Source of the DNA: Polyangiaceae bacterium
GTDB lineage: Bacteria; Myxococcota; Polyangia; Polyangiales; Polyangiaceae
Assembly (NCBI GenBank): GCA_025936205.1
Contig: JAICTU010000490.1
Coordinates: 1 to 6,643 of the forward strand
DNA length: 6,643 bases
Reading direction: 5' to 3'
A program made the translations under genes and the position numbers. Shown here in pieces: positions 1 through 6,513 of this stretch (its first letter is position 1; each line of letters opens with the position of its first letter). The notes under the pieces are model-generated. The model saw nothing but the letters and a program-made list of their open reading frames with translations. It had not been told where the DNA came from and ran no database searches.

Positions 1-1122
<1,122 letters not shown>

Positions 1123-1153
1123 CGGACCTGTCCGTTCATTGCATGACTCCCGT

Positions 1154-1188
1154 GCTGCCTGCAAGGCCGACGCGGCGCCTGAGGCAGC
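1154..1188. repeat. Weak inverted repeat upstream of the response regulator gene
   Basis: GCTGCCT (1154-1160) and AGGCAGC (1182-1188) are perfect 7-base inverted arms around a 21-base GC-rich spacer. The repeat lies in the 112-base gap between the hemerythrin stop and the regulator start. No T-tract follows on either strand, so it is not a canonical terminator. It could be an operator, a leader structure or a chance repeat in GC-rich DNA. Confidence 0.25.
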
Positions 1189-1215
1189 CCGTTTTGCGCT
1201 GGGATCGGGGCAAAC

Positions 1216-1226
1216 GCAAAGGCTGC
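1216..1226. promoter_or_regulatory. Single GCAR-N3-YTGC dyad upstream of the regulator gene
   Basis: GCAAAGGCTGC is a perfect GCAR-N3-YTGC dyad, extending to CGCA...TGCG. It lies 8 bases past the hemerythrin stop codon and 93 bases upstream of the regulator ATG. It is the same motif found as pairs upstream of the hemerythrin and USP genes, but here no second full copy sits 28 bases away. Only a partial match ending in TTGC (1194-1197) is nearby. If real, it suggests that the regulator controls its own gene. No good -24/-12 element was found between it and the ATG. Confidence 0.35.
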
Positions 1227-1234
1227 GCCCGCCT

Positions 1235-1870
1235 TCACTCATCCCGCCCGCAACAACCGCCGCTTCCCCCCTGTGCACGGTCCATGAGCTCCCCTTCGAT
1301 GGCTTGCACTCCGGATCGCTGGGGGGCTTCATAACGGCCGATCAGGCGCTCGGCACCTGCGAGGGCGCCGGCGCGCAAGGCCTCGTGCTCTCGATCGAAC
1401 TTCTCGAGCGCACTCTGCAACTGGGCCAGCGCGGTCGCATCCAGGCGAATGTTCAGCAGCGGGAACAGCTCGGCGCTTTCCAGCGCATGGTGCTGGCGTT
1501 GAAAGTCGACCAGCGCCTGGGCGCTGGCCGCAATATGGCGGCGATCCTCGTGGTTCCACGACCCCGCTCGCTCGCCGGCCTGGCGCAACACATCGATCAG
1601 GTACGACTCCTGGCGATGGTCGCGACGCACGGCGGCGAGTGCCCCGTCGTCCCAGTGCACGCCGTGGCGAGCCAGGGCGGGCAGCAGAATGTTCTCTTCC
1701 TTCTCGTGGTGAATACGCTCCGCGAAGTCGGTGAAGGCCGCCGCGAAGCGTCCGAGGTCCGCGGCGTCCGGCGGCCGTCCCTGCTTCGTTTGCAGCCCGT
1801 AGGCTTCCAGCGCATCCGCGAGACGGCCGATGACCTGGTGTTCTCGAATCAAAGATTCCACGGTTTTCAT
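1235..1870 (-). CDS. Hemerythrin HHE-domain protein
   Basis: This 211-residue cytoplasmic protein is predicted to bind a di-iron centre in a four-helix bundle. The metal-ligand pattern is complete: H11 in REHQ, H54-x3-E58 in [10 protein letters not shown]85 in RRDHRQES, and H127-x3-E131 in RQHHALES, followed by LFPLLN. Hemerythrin-like proteins of this type bind O2 or NO, sense redox state, or protect and repair iron-sulfur centres; which applies cannot be told from sequence. There is no signal peptide or membrane segment. After the domain, the last 70 residues are helical and charged and end in GGCC near the C-terminus, with vicinal cysteines C206 and C207. The ATG at 1870 is well supported by GGGGAG seven bases upstream. 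The gene sits between the USP gene and the NtrC-family regulator, all on one strand, with a strong sigma-54 promoter directly upstream. Domain identity is secure; the physiological role is inferred. Confidence 0.93.
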   Translation of the reverse strand: MKTVESLIREHQVIGRLADALEAYGLQTKQGRPPDAADLGRFAAAFTDFAERIHHEKEENILLPALARHGVHWDDGALAAVRRDHRQESYLIDVLRQAGERAGSWNHEDRRHIAASAQALVDFQRQHHALESAELFPLLNIRLDATALAQLQSALEKFDREHEALRAGALAGAERLIGRYEAPQRSGVQAIEGELMDRAQGGSGGCCGRDE

Positions 1871-1877
1871 TTCGGTT

Positions 1878-1883
1878 CTCCCC
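1878..1883 (-). promoter_or_regulatory. Ribosome binding site of the hemerythrin gene
   Basis: On the minus strand GGGGAG lies seven bases before the ATG at 1870, a strong Shine-Dalgarno match that fixes this start. The predicted sigma-54 transcription start (about 1883) falls at its 5' edge, so the leader would be very short, about 13 bases. Confidence 0.75.
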
Positions 1884-1893
1884 GTCAGAACGA

Positions 1894-1909
1894 AGCAACG
1901 GTCGTGCCG
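1894..1909 (-). promoter_or_regulatory. Sigma-54 (-24/-12) promoter of the hemerythrin gene
   Basis: Reading the minus strand, CGGCACGACCGTTGCT matches the sigma-54 consensus TGGCACG-N4-TTGCW at every defined position except the first (C for T). The invariant GG (1908-1907) and GC (1896-1895) are exactly 10 bases apart. Transcription should begin near 1883, just upstream of the hemerythrin ATG at 1870. The promoter is oriented toward the hemerythrin gene. Paired GCAR-N3-YTGC dyads lie 23 bases further upstream, as expected for an activator-dependent sigma-54 promoter. Confidence 0.8.
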
Positions 1910-1931
1910 ACGACCACAGCCGATCCCTGCT

Positions 1932-1942
1932 GCAGAATCTGC
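1932..1942. promoter_or_regulatory. Promoter-proximal activator site (GCAR-N3-YTGC), hemerythrin promoter
   Basis: GCAGAATCTGC is a perfect dyad (GCAGA-N-TCTGC). Its centre, 1937, is about 54 bases upstream of the predicted start of transcription at 1883. It is 28 bases from the centre of the distal dyad at 1965. The proposed role as a binding site for the neighbouring NtrC-family regulator is inference. Confidence 0.55.
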
Positions 1943-1959
1943 GTCCCCAGTCGGGTCCC

Positions 1960-1970
1960 GCAGATTTTGC
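1960..1970. promoter_or_regulatory. Distal activator site (GCAR-N3-YTGC), hemerythrin promoter
   Basis: GCAGATTTTGC is centred at 1965, about 82 bases upstream of the predicted transcription start. Its 15-base context (1959-1973) matches the site upstream of the USP gene (2774-2788) at 14 of 15 positions, in the same orientation and the same distal slot of the pair. Confidence 0.55.
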
Positions 1971-1997
1971 AGCGCCGTAGGGGGACGATGCTACTCG

Positions 1998-2642
1998 CTA
2001 AATCGAAGGCATGATGCGGCCTGCTTCACGGCTCATGCGATGGATGTAGTGATAGGTCGGCGCTGCATGAAACGGCAGCAGCGGGTGCTCCCCTGGCTTC
2101 AGTGGCGGCTGAATCTCGGGCAGTTTCGCCCCTTCCAGGAAGTCGCGCGGACGGATCACGAACACGCCGCAGGGAGCCCGACGAACCACCTCCTCTGCCA
2201 CAGACCCGAGCAACATCCGCCCGATCCCGTGGCGACCATGGGTGCCGAGCACGATCAGGTCCGCGTCCACGGCCGTGGCGAGCGCAATGATTCGGTCTGA
2301 AGGCACTCCGGCGGCCACGTAGACCGCGACGTGGTCCATCGGCAGCGCTGGACCTTTCACCAGAAACTCATCCACCAGCTTTCCCACGTGTGCCTGCATC
2401 CGCTCGCGCGCTTCCGCATGGTGGATGAAATGGCCATCAGCGCCGGGAAGGATGACGCCGCTCGGCCCCTCCGCGGCGACCGCGATCACGTGCAGCGCGG
2501 CAGCCGGATGCTGGACGCAGGCGCGCAACGCTTCGATCACCGCGCGATCGCCGAGCGGCGAAAAGTCGCAGCAGGCGACGACCTGGTAGGGAGCCTCCGG
2601 CTCGTTCCTGCTCTGTCCAGCCCCGGATTGATGTACAGCCAT
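1998..2642 (-). CDS. Universal stress protein (UspA family), ATP-binding type
   Basis: This 214-residue cytoplasmic protein has a single Usp domain (about residues 19-165). It opens with YQVVACCDFSPLGDRAV and contains the nucleotide-binding signature G-x2-G-x9-G-S at G133, G136, G146 and S147, followed by a strand ending VFVIRP. Members with this signature bind ATP and act in survival of starvation, oxygen limitation or oxidative stress. After the domain comes a roughly 50-residue extension rich in Pro, His and Tyr (HPLLPFHAAPTYHYIHR), longer than in ordinary single-domain Usp proteins. The ATG at 2642 is chosen because AAAGG lies seven bases upstream and the conserved domain starts soon after. 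A further in-frame ATG at 2705 lies inside the predicted sigma-54 promoter and would add 21 basic residues unlike the family. The gene reads in the same direction as the hemerythrin gene, 127 bases ahead of it, and is divergent from glycogen phosphorylase. Confidence 0.93.
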   Translation of the reverse strand: MAVHQSGAGQSRNEPEAPYQVVACCDFSPLGDRAVIEALRACVQHPAAALHVIAVAAEGPSGVILPGADGHFIHHAEARERMQAHVGKLVDEFLVKGPALPMDHVAVYVAAGVPSDRIIALATAVDADLIVLGTHGRHGIGRMLLGSVAEEVVRRAPCGVFVIRPRDFLEGAKLPEIQPPLKPGEHPLLPFHAAPTYHYIHRMSREAGRIMPSI

Positions 2643-2649
2643 GACCTGA

Positions 2650-2654
2650 CCTTT
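2650..2654 (-). promoter_or_regulatory. Ribosome binding site of the universal stress protein gene
   Basis: AAAGG on the minus strand lies seven bases before the ATG at 2642. It decides in favour of this start over the upstream in-frame ATG at 2705. Confidence 0.6.
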
Positions 2655-2693
2655 CTTGCGGGCTCGCCCTGGCGTGCCCCGACGTCTTGTCAG

Positions 2694-2709
2694 AGCAGAT
2701 CTCATGCCA
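2694..2709 (-). promoter_or_regulatory. Sigma-54 (-24/-12) promoter of the universal stress protein gene
   Basis: Reading the minus strand, TGGCATGAGATCTGCT matches TGGCACG-N4-TTGCW with two differences (T for C in the -24 block, C for the first T of the -12 block). The invariant GG (2708-2707) and GC (2696-2695) have the exact 10-base spacing. Transcription should begin near 2683, giving a leader of about 41 bases before the ATG at 2642. The match is weaker than the hemerythrin promoter, but it is supported by the same upstream pair of dyads in the same order and spacing. Confidence 0.7.
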
Positions 2710-2746
2710 GGGTTGCCTGGGCGGTCTGGGTCCCACGGCTACGCCG

Positions 2747-2757
2747 GCAAGTTTTGC
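2747..2757. promoter_or_regulatory. Promoter-proximal activator site (GCAR-N3-YTGC), USP promoter
   Basis: GCAAGTTTTGC is centred at 2752, about 69 bases upstream of the predicted USP transcription start. It is a GCAA-N3-TTGC dyad and is less like the other sites outside the half-sites. Its centre is 28 bases from the distal site at 2780, the same spacing as in the hemerythrin promoter. Confidence 0.5.
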
Positions 2758-2774
2758 GCGCTCGCGGCGGTCAC

Positions 2775-2785
2775 GCAGATGTTGC
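2775..2785. promoter_or_regulatory. Distal activator site (GCAR-N3-YTGC), USP promoter
   Basis: GCAGATGTTGC is centred at 2780, about 97 bases upstream of the predicted USP transcription start and 47 bases upstream of the glycogen phosphorylase ATG. The surrounding 15 bases (2774-2788) match the distal hemerythrin site (1959-1973) except at one position. From this location it could serve either divergent gene. Confidence 0.55.
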
Positions 2786-2831
2786 AGCCGTCGATTGCTC
2801 TTCAACATGTCCTCGCGGGCTCGACCTGGGC

Positions 2832-5324
2832 ATGATGGCGCCCATGAGTGCTTCCTCGCCGCCGTCGTGGATGGAACCGCTGGAACCGGCGCCCGGTCTC
2901 GATCAGGAGACGCTACGAGCTGACTTCGTGCGCAAGCTGAACTACGAGCTCGCAAAGTTTCAGCCCGTCTCCACCCGCAATGATCACTACCTGGCGCTCG
3001 CGTATGTCGTGCGCGATCGGCTACTGCACCACTGGGTGCATTCCGCGCGCACCTACCTGGAAGGGCAGCACCGCACCGTCGCCTATCTCTCCGCGGAATA
3101 CCTGATCGGGCCCCAGCTGGGGCTGAACTTGATGAATCTGCAGATCGAAGGCGCCGCGCGCGCCGCGCTCGGCTCGCTGGGTCTCGATCTCGATGAGCTG
3201 ATCGATCAGGAAGAGGAGCCCGGACTCGGCAACGGCGGCCTCGGCCGCCTCGCAGCCTGCTTCATGGAGTCGCTCGGAACGCTGCACTATCCCGCCATCG
3301 GCTATGGCATCCGCTACGAGCACGGCATCTTCGATCAGGAGATCCGCGACGGCTGGCAAGTGGAGCGCACCGACCGCTGGCTGCGCTACGGCAATCCCTG
3401 GGAAATTCGCCGCTTCGACCTGGAATTCCCCGTGGGCTTCGGCGGCCACACGGAGCGCGTCGCGGACGCGAGCGGCCGCTGGCGCATGCGCTGGGTGCCG
3501 GAGCGGATCGTGCTCGGCGTCCCCCATGACGTACCGCTACTGGGTCGTGACAGCTCCAACGCGAACTTTCTTCGGCTCTGGAGCGCGGCGGCCGCCGAAG
3601 AGTTCGATCTGGAGGCGTTTCAGGCCGGTGACTATCGGCGCGCGACGGACGCCAAGGTGCGCAGCGAAAACATCGCCAAGGTGCTGTACCCGAACGATGT
3701 GACGCCCGCCGGCAAGCAACTGCGGCTCGAGCAGCAGCTGTTCTTCGTCTCTTGTTCGCTGCAGGACATGATCCGCTTGCTGCTGCAGCGAGGGAAGATC
3801 CGGGAGTTCGCCGACAAGTTCGCGGTACAGCTGAATGATACCCACCCCTCCCTGGGGATCGCGGAGCTGATGCGGCTCTTGCTCGACGAGCACGGGCTCG
3901 ACTGGGACGAGGCCTGGTCGATCACCACGCGTTCGTTCTCCTACACCAACCACACGCTGCTGCCGGAAGCGCTGGAGATGTGGTCGCTGCCGTTGTTCTC
4001 CCGGCTCTTGCCCCGCCATCTGGAGATCGTCCTTGAGATCAACCGGCGCTTTCTGGAGCACGTGGGCACTCGCTTTCCGGGCGACGTGGCGCGCCAGCGC
4101 CGCTGCTCCGTCATCGACGAAACCGGTGACAAATCGGTGCGCATGGCGCACCTGGCCAGCATCGCGAGCCATACCATCAACGGCGTCTCCGAGCTCCACT
4201 CCAGGCTGCTGCGAGAAACCGTGCTGCGCGACTTTGCCGAGCTCTGGCCCGAGCGTTTCACCAACGTGACCAACGGCATCTCCTTCGCACGCTTTCTCCA
4301 GCTCGCGAACCCCCGTTTGAGCCGGCTGTTGAGGGAAGCGCTGGGCGAGCGCTGCTTCAGCGAGCCGGATCGCCTGCAGGCGCTCGCCGAGCGCGCAGAA
4401 GACGCAGACTTTCGCCAGCGCTGGGCCGCGGTCAAACAGAGCAACAAGGCCGACCTGGCCGCCTGGCTCTCACGTACATCGGGCGTGGCGATCGATCCCG
4501 GCGCGCTGCTCGACATGCAGTGCAAGCGCATTCATGAATACAAGCGCCAGCACTTGAACGTGTTGCACGTGATCTGGCTGTACGATCGCATCCGGCGGGG
4601 CGAGGCGGATGTGGTGCCGCGCACCATCGTGTTCGCGGGCAAGGCGGCGCCGGACTACTTCCTGGCCAAGCTGATCGTGCGCTTGATCCACGGCGTGGCC
4701 GCGACGATCGCGGCAGACCCGCGAGCGCGAGAACAACTGCGGGTGGTGTTCGTTCCCGACTTCAACGTCAAGAACGCGCAGCGCCTCTATCCCGCGGCCG
4801 ACTTGTCCGAGCAGATCTCCACGGCGGGCCATGAAGCATCGGGCACGGGAAACATGAAGCTGGCTCTGAATGGCGCCCTCACCATCGGCACACTCGATGG
4901 CGCCAACATCGAAATCCTGGAGGCGGTGGGGGCGGACAACTTCTTTCTCTTTGGGCTGACCGCGGAGGAGGTGCGGCACCAGAAGCAGAACGGCTACAAC
5001 CCCGGGGCCCTGCTCGCGCGCGATCCCGAGCTCGCCGGCATTCTCTGGGACATCGGTGCGGGGCGCTTCTCTCCGGGCGAGCCGCAGCTGTTTGCGCCGC
5101 TGGTTCGCTCGTTGACCGAGCGAGATCCGTTCTTCGTGCTGGCCGACTTCCGCGCCTATGTCGCGTGCCAGGCGCGGATCGCGCGCGCCTTTCTCGACCC
5201 CGCGTCGTGGTGGACAGCGAGCATCCGCAACGTGGCCGCGCTCGGTCGCTTCAGCGCCGACCGCGCCATTCGCGAGTACGCGAGCCGCGTCTGGCACGTG
5301 CAGCCCGTGCACGTGGACTCCTGA
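2832..5324 (+). CDS. glgP: Glycogen/alpha-glucan phosphorylase (GT35)
   Basis: This 830-residue enzyme removes glucose from the non-reducing ends of glycogen or maltodextrin using phosphate, releasing glucose-1-phosphate. It is cytoplasmic and uses pyridoxal phosphate. The full-length family fold is present: GNGGLGRLAAC (from 133), YGIRYEHGIF, YGNPWE, NDTHP (335-339), SYTNHT with catalytic-region H374, the phosphate-site motif KRIHEYKRQ (K565, R566, K571), and SEQISTAGHEASGTGNMK, whose K676 is the expected pyridoxal-phosphate lysine, followed by NGALTIGTLDGAN. Length is typical of bacterial members. Start choice is uncertain: ATGs at 2832, 2835 and 2844 are in frame and none has a clear ribosome binding site. 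The open frame continues upstream to 2331 but there it runs antisense through the USP gene and does not resemble the family. The gene is divergent from the USP gene. Whether glycogen or maltodextrin is preferred (GlgP versus MalP) cannot be decided from sequence. Confidence 0.95.
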   Translation: MMAPMSASSPPSWMEPLEPAPGLDQETLRADFVRKLNYELAKFQPVSTRNDHYLALAYVVRDRLLHHWVHSARTYLEGQHRTVAYLSAEYLIGPQLGLNLMNLQIEGAARAALGSLGLDLDELIDQEEEPGLGNGGLGRLAACFMESLGTLHYPAIGYGIRYEHGIFDQEIRDGWQVERTDRWLRYGNPWEIRRFDLEFPVGFGGHTERVADASGRWRMRWVPERIVLGVPHDVPLLGRDSSNANFLRLWSAAAAEEFDLEAFQAGDYRRATDAKVRSENIAKVLYPNDVTPAGKQLRLEQQLFFVSCSLQDMIRLLLQRGKIREFADKFAVQLNDTHPSLGIAELMRLLLDEHGLDWDEAWSITTRSFSYTNHTLLPEALEMWSLPLFSRLLPRHLEIVLEINRRFLEHVGTRFPGDVARQRRCSVIDETGDKSVRMAHLASIASHTINGVSELHSRLLRETVLRDFAELWPERFTNVTNGISFARFLQLANPRLSRLLREALGERCFSEPDRLQALAERAEDADFRQRWAAVKQSNKADLAAWLSRTSGVAIDPGALLDMQCKRIHEYKRQHLNVLHVIWLYDRIRRGEADVVPRTIVFAGKAAPDYFLAKLIVRLIHGVAATIAADPRAREQLRVVFVPDFNVKNAQRLYPAADLSEQISTAGHEASGTGNMKLALNGALTIGTLDGANIEILEAVGADNFFLFGLTAEEVRHQKQNGYNPGALLARDPELAGILWDIGAGRFSPGEPQLFAPLVRSLTERDPFFVLADFRAYVACQARIARAFLDPASWWTASIRNVAALGRFSADRAIREYASRVWHVQPVHVDS

Positions 5325-5336
5325 CGGCAGTCAGGA
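5319..5336. terminator. Hairpin spanning both convergent stop codons, possible bidirectional terminator
   Basis: TCCTGAC-GGCA-GTCAGGA is a perfect 7-base inverted repeat with a 4-base loop. It contains the phosphorylase TGA (5322-5324) and the first bases of the oppositely oriented phospholipase stop (5331-5333). Only 6 bases separate the two genes. There is no U-tract on either side, so it is not a canonical intrinsic terminator. A role in bidirectional termination or 3'-end protection is inference. Confidence 0.4.
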
Positions 5337-6494
5337 CCCGCGCAGAAAATCCAGGATCTGGTCGAGCTGCCGCTCTGCGTCCTCTTGCCCGCACTCGATC
5401 AGGCGGCAGGTGTACTTCGCTTCGAACAGTAACGCGGACAGCAGATCGGCGGAGTTGGGCTCGCGAGTGCCCAGGCCGCGCGTCAGGTAACGGATCGCAC
5501 GCGGCAGCTCGTCATCCATCTGGGAGGCGATCTCCCCCAGGTCGAGCGAAGGGCGCATCACGAACACGTCGACCGGGCGCAAGCCTGAGGCCCGCGCCGC
5601 CGGGCAGGACCGCGCCAGCTCGGTGAAGCGGCGCATCTGCGCCGCATCCGACTCCATGTGCCCATAGAGGATGGAATTGAGCGTCACGCCCACGATGCGG
5701 GCCAGCGAGGGGTAGCCTGCTGTGCGCGCCACCGGCTCCCCCATCCCCAGGGGCCCGCGCACCGTCGACACCACGAAAATGCGCTCCGCCCCCAGGTGCA
5801 GGGCGCCCGAGAGCGGCGCCGTATCGCGCACGCTGCCGTCTCCGTGCCAGCTTCCCTCGAGCTCGATGGCAGGGAACAACAGCGGGATCGCGGCCGACGC
5901 CATCACGTGATCGACGCTGATGCGCGCGTTACGCCCGATGCGCTGCGGCCGGCGCCAGTTCACTGCGTGGCCCGGAGGCTGCTGCGCAAACGTGATGGCC
6001 TGACCCGTGTCATAGCTGGTTGTCGTCACGGCGAGCGCTTCCAGATGCCCGCGGGCCAGGTTGCGCTCCACGCCGGTCAGCATTCCGTCCGAAGTGCCCA
6101 GCGCCTTCTGGAGCAGGGCGCGCAGCGGCGCCGTATCCAGCAGCCCCTCCGCCTGCGTCAGGGGACGGATCCCGCCAGAGAGCAGCTGCGTGCCCCAGCG
6201 CGCCACGTTCCCGAACATCTCGATCGTCGCCGCGCGCACCACATGCTCGGTGCTCAGGCCCGCCCAGAGCGCCTGCAAACCACCAGCGGCGCTACCGAAA
6301 CTGCCGGTCGCGTTGGCGAGATATGCGGCGTTGATGGCGCCCGCCGAGACGCCCGTGATGATGTTGAAGCCGGGCTCGGACAGCGCTTGCCCGATCCGGG
6401 CGAGCACACCCGCTTGATAGGCGCCGCGCGCGCCGCCTCCCAGCAAGGTCAACGCCAGGCGTGGTCTAGCCCCTTCTCCGGCACGCTCACTCAT
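5331..6494 (-). CDS. Patatin-like phospholipase family protein
   Basis: This 387-residue protein is a predicted Ser-Asp dyad lipid acyl hydrolase of the patatin family. Near the N-terminus it has the oxyanion-hole motif GGGARGAYQAG (19-29). The nucleophile elbow GVSAG follows, with S50, and the catalytic Asp is D219 in WHGDGSV, preceded by the conserved ASAAIPLLFPAIE block. No signal peptide or convincing membrane helix is seen, so a cytoplasmic or membrane-peripheral protein is likely. The C-terminal part (about 300-387) is helical and charged and ends in RQLDQILDFLRGS. The substrate cannot be read from sequence; relatives act on phospholipids or storage-lipid surfaces. The ATG at 6494 starts 19 bases after the end of an upstream gene in the same direction, suggesting an operon. 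A longer in-frame start at 6602 would overlap that gene and add residues unlike the family. The Shine-Dalgarno sequence is weak. It converges on glycogen phosphorylase with a 6-base gap. Confidence 0.93.
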   Translation of the reverse strand: MSERAGEGARPRLALTLLGGGARGAYQAGVLARIGQALSEPGFNIITGVSAGAINAAYLANATGSFGSAAGGLQALWAGLSTEHVVRAATIEMFGNVARWGTQLLSGGIRPLTQAEGLLDTAPLRALLQKALGTSDGMLTGVERNLARGHLEALAVTTTSYDTGQAITFAQQPPGHAVNWRRPQRIGRNARISVDHVMASAAIPLLFPAIELEGSWHGDGSVRDTAPLSGALHLGAERIFVVSTVRGPLGMGEPVARTAGYPSLARIVGVTLNSILYGHMESDAAQMRRFTELARSCPAARASGLRPVDVFVMRPSLDLGEIASQMDDELPRAIRYLTRGLGTREPNSADLLSALLFEAKYTCRLIECGQEDAERQLDQILDFLRGS

Positions 6495-6513
6495 CGCAGA
6501 AGGGACCACTCGC

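Larger units (their letters stand above)
1929..1973. repeat. 15-base inverted repeat made of two operator-like dyads
   Basis: The left arm (1929-1943) and right arm (1959-1973) are inverted copies of CGCAGATTYTGCAGC, differing at one position, around a 15-base spacer. On plus-strand RNA the single difference would be a G:U pair. No T-tract follows in either direction, so an intrinsic terminator for the USP gene is unlikely. Each arm contains its own 11-base dyad (1932-1942 and 1960-1970). This suggests two binding sites in opposite orientation rather than one RNA hairpin. Confidence 0.7.

Noticed and set aside
1160..1184. TTGCA-type -12 element upstream of the regulator gene (minus strand, 1164-1160)
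   Set aside because: The matching -24 position reads CGC rather than TGGC, so only half of a sigma-54 promoter is present.
2643..2705. Longer start for the universal stress protein at 2705
   Set aside because: This ATG lies within the predicted -24/-12 promoter and upstream of the predicted transcription start; the ATG at 2642 has a ribosome binding site.
2779..2808. ATGTTG...CAACAT inverted repeat in the divergent region
   Set aside because: The arms are only 6 bases with an 18-base spacer, and the left arm overlaps the better-supported dyad at 2775-2785; likely chance.
2331..2831. N-terminal extension of the glycogen phosphorylase frame to 997 residues
   Set aside because: The extension runs antisense through the universal stress protein gene and over the divergent promoter region, and does not resemble the phosphorylase family. 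Starting at 2832 gives the usual length.
1123..2831. IHF or FNR/ANR sites in the intergenic regions
   Set aside because: I looked for WATCAA-N4-TTR and TTGAT-N4-ATCAA patterns and saw no convincing match.
2817..2832. GG-N10-GC element before glycogen phosphorylase (GG 2818-2819, GC 2830-2831)
   Set aside because: It has four mismatches to the sigma-54 consensus and would place the transcription start at or next to the start codon.
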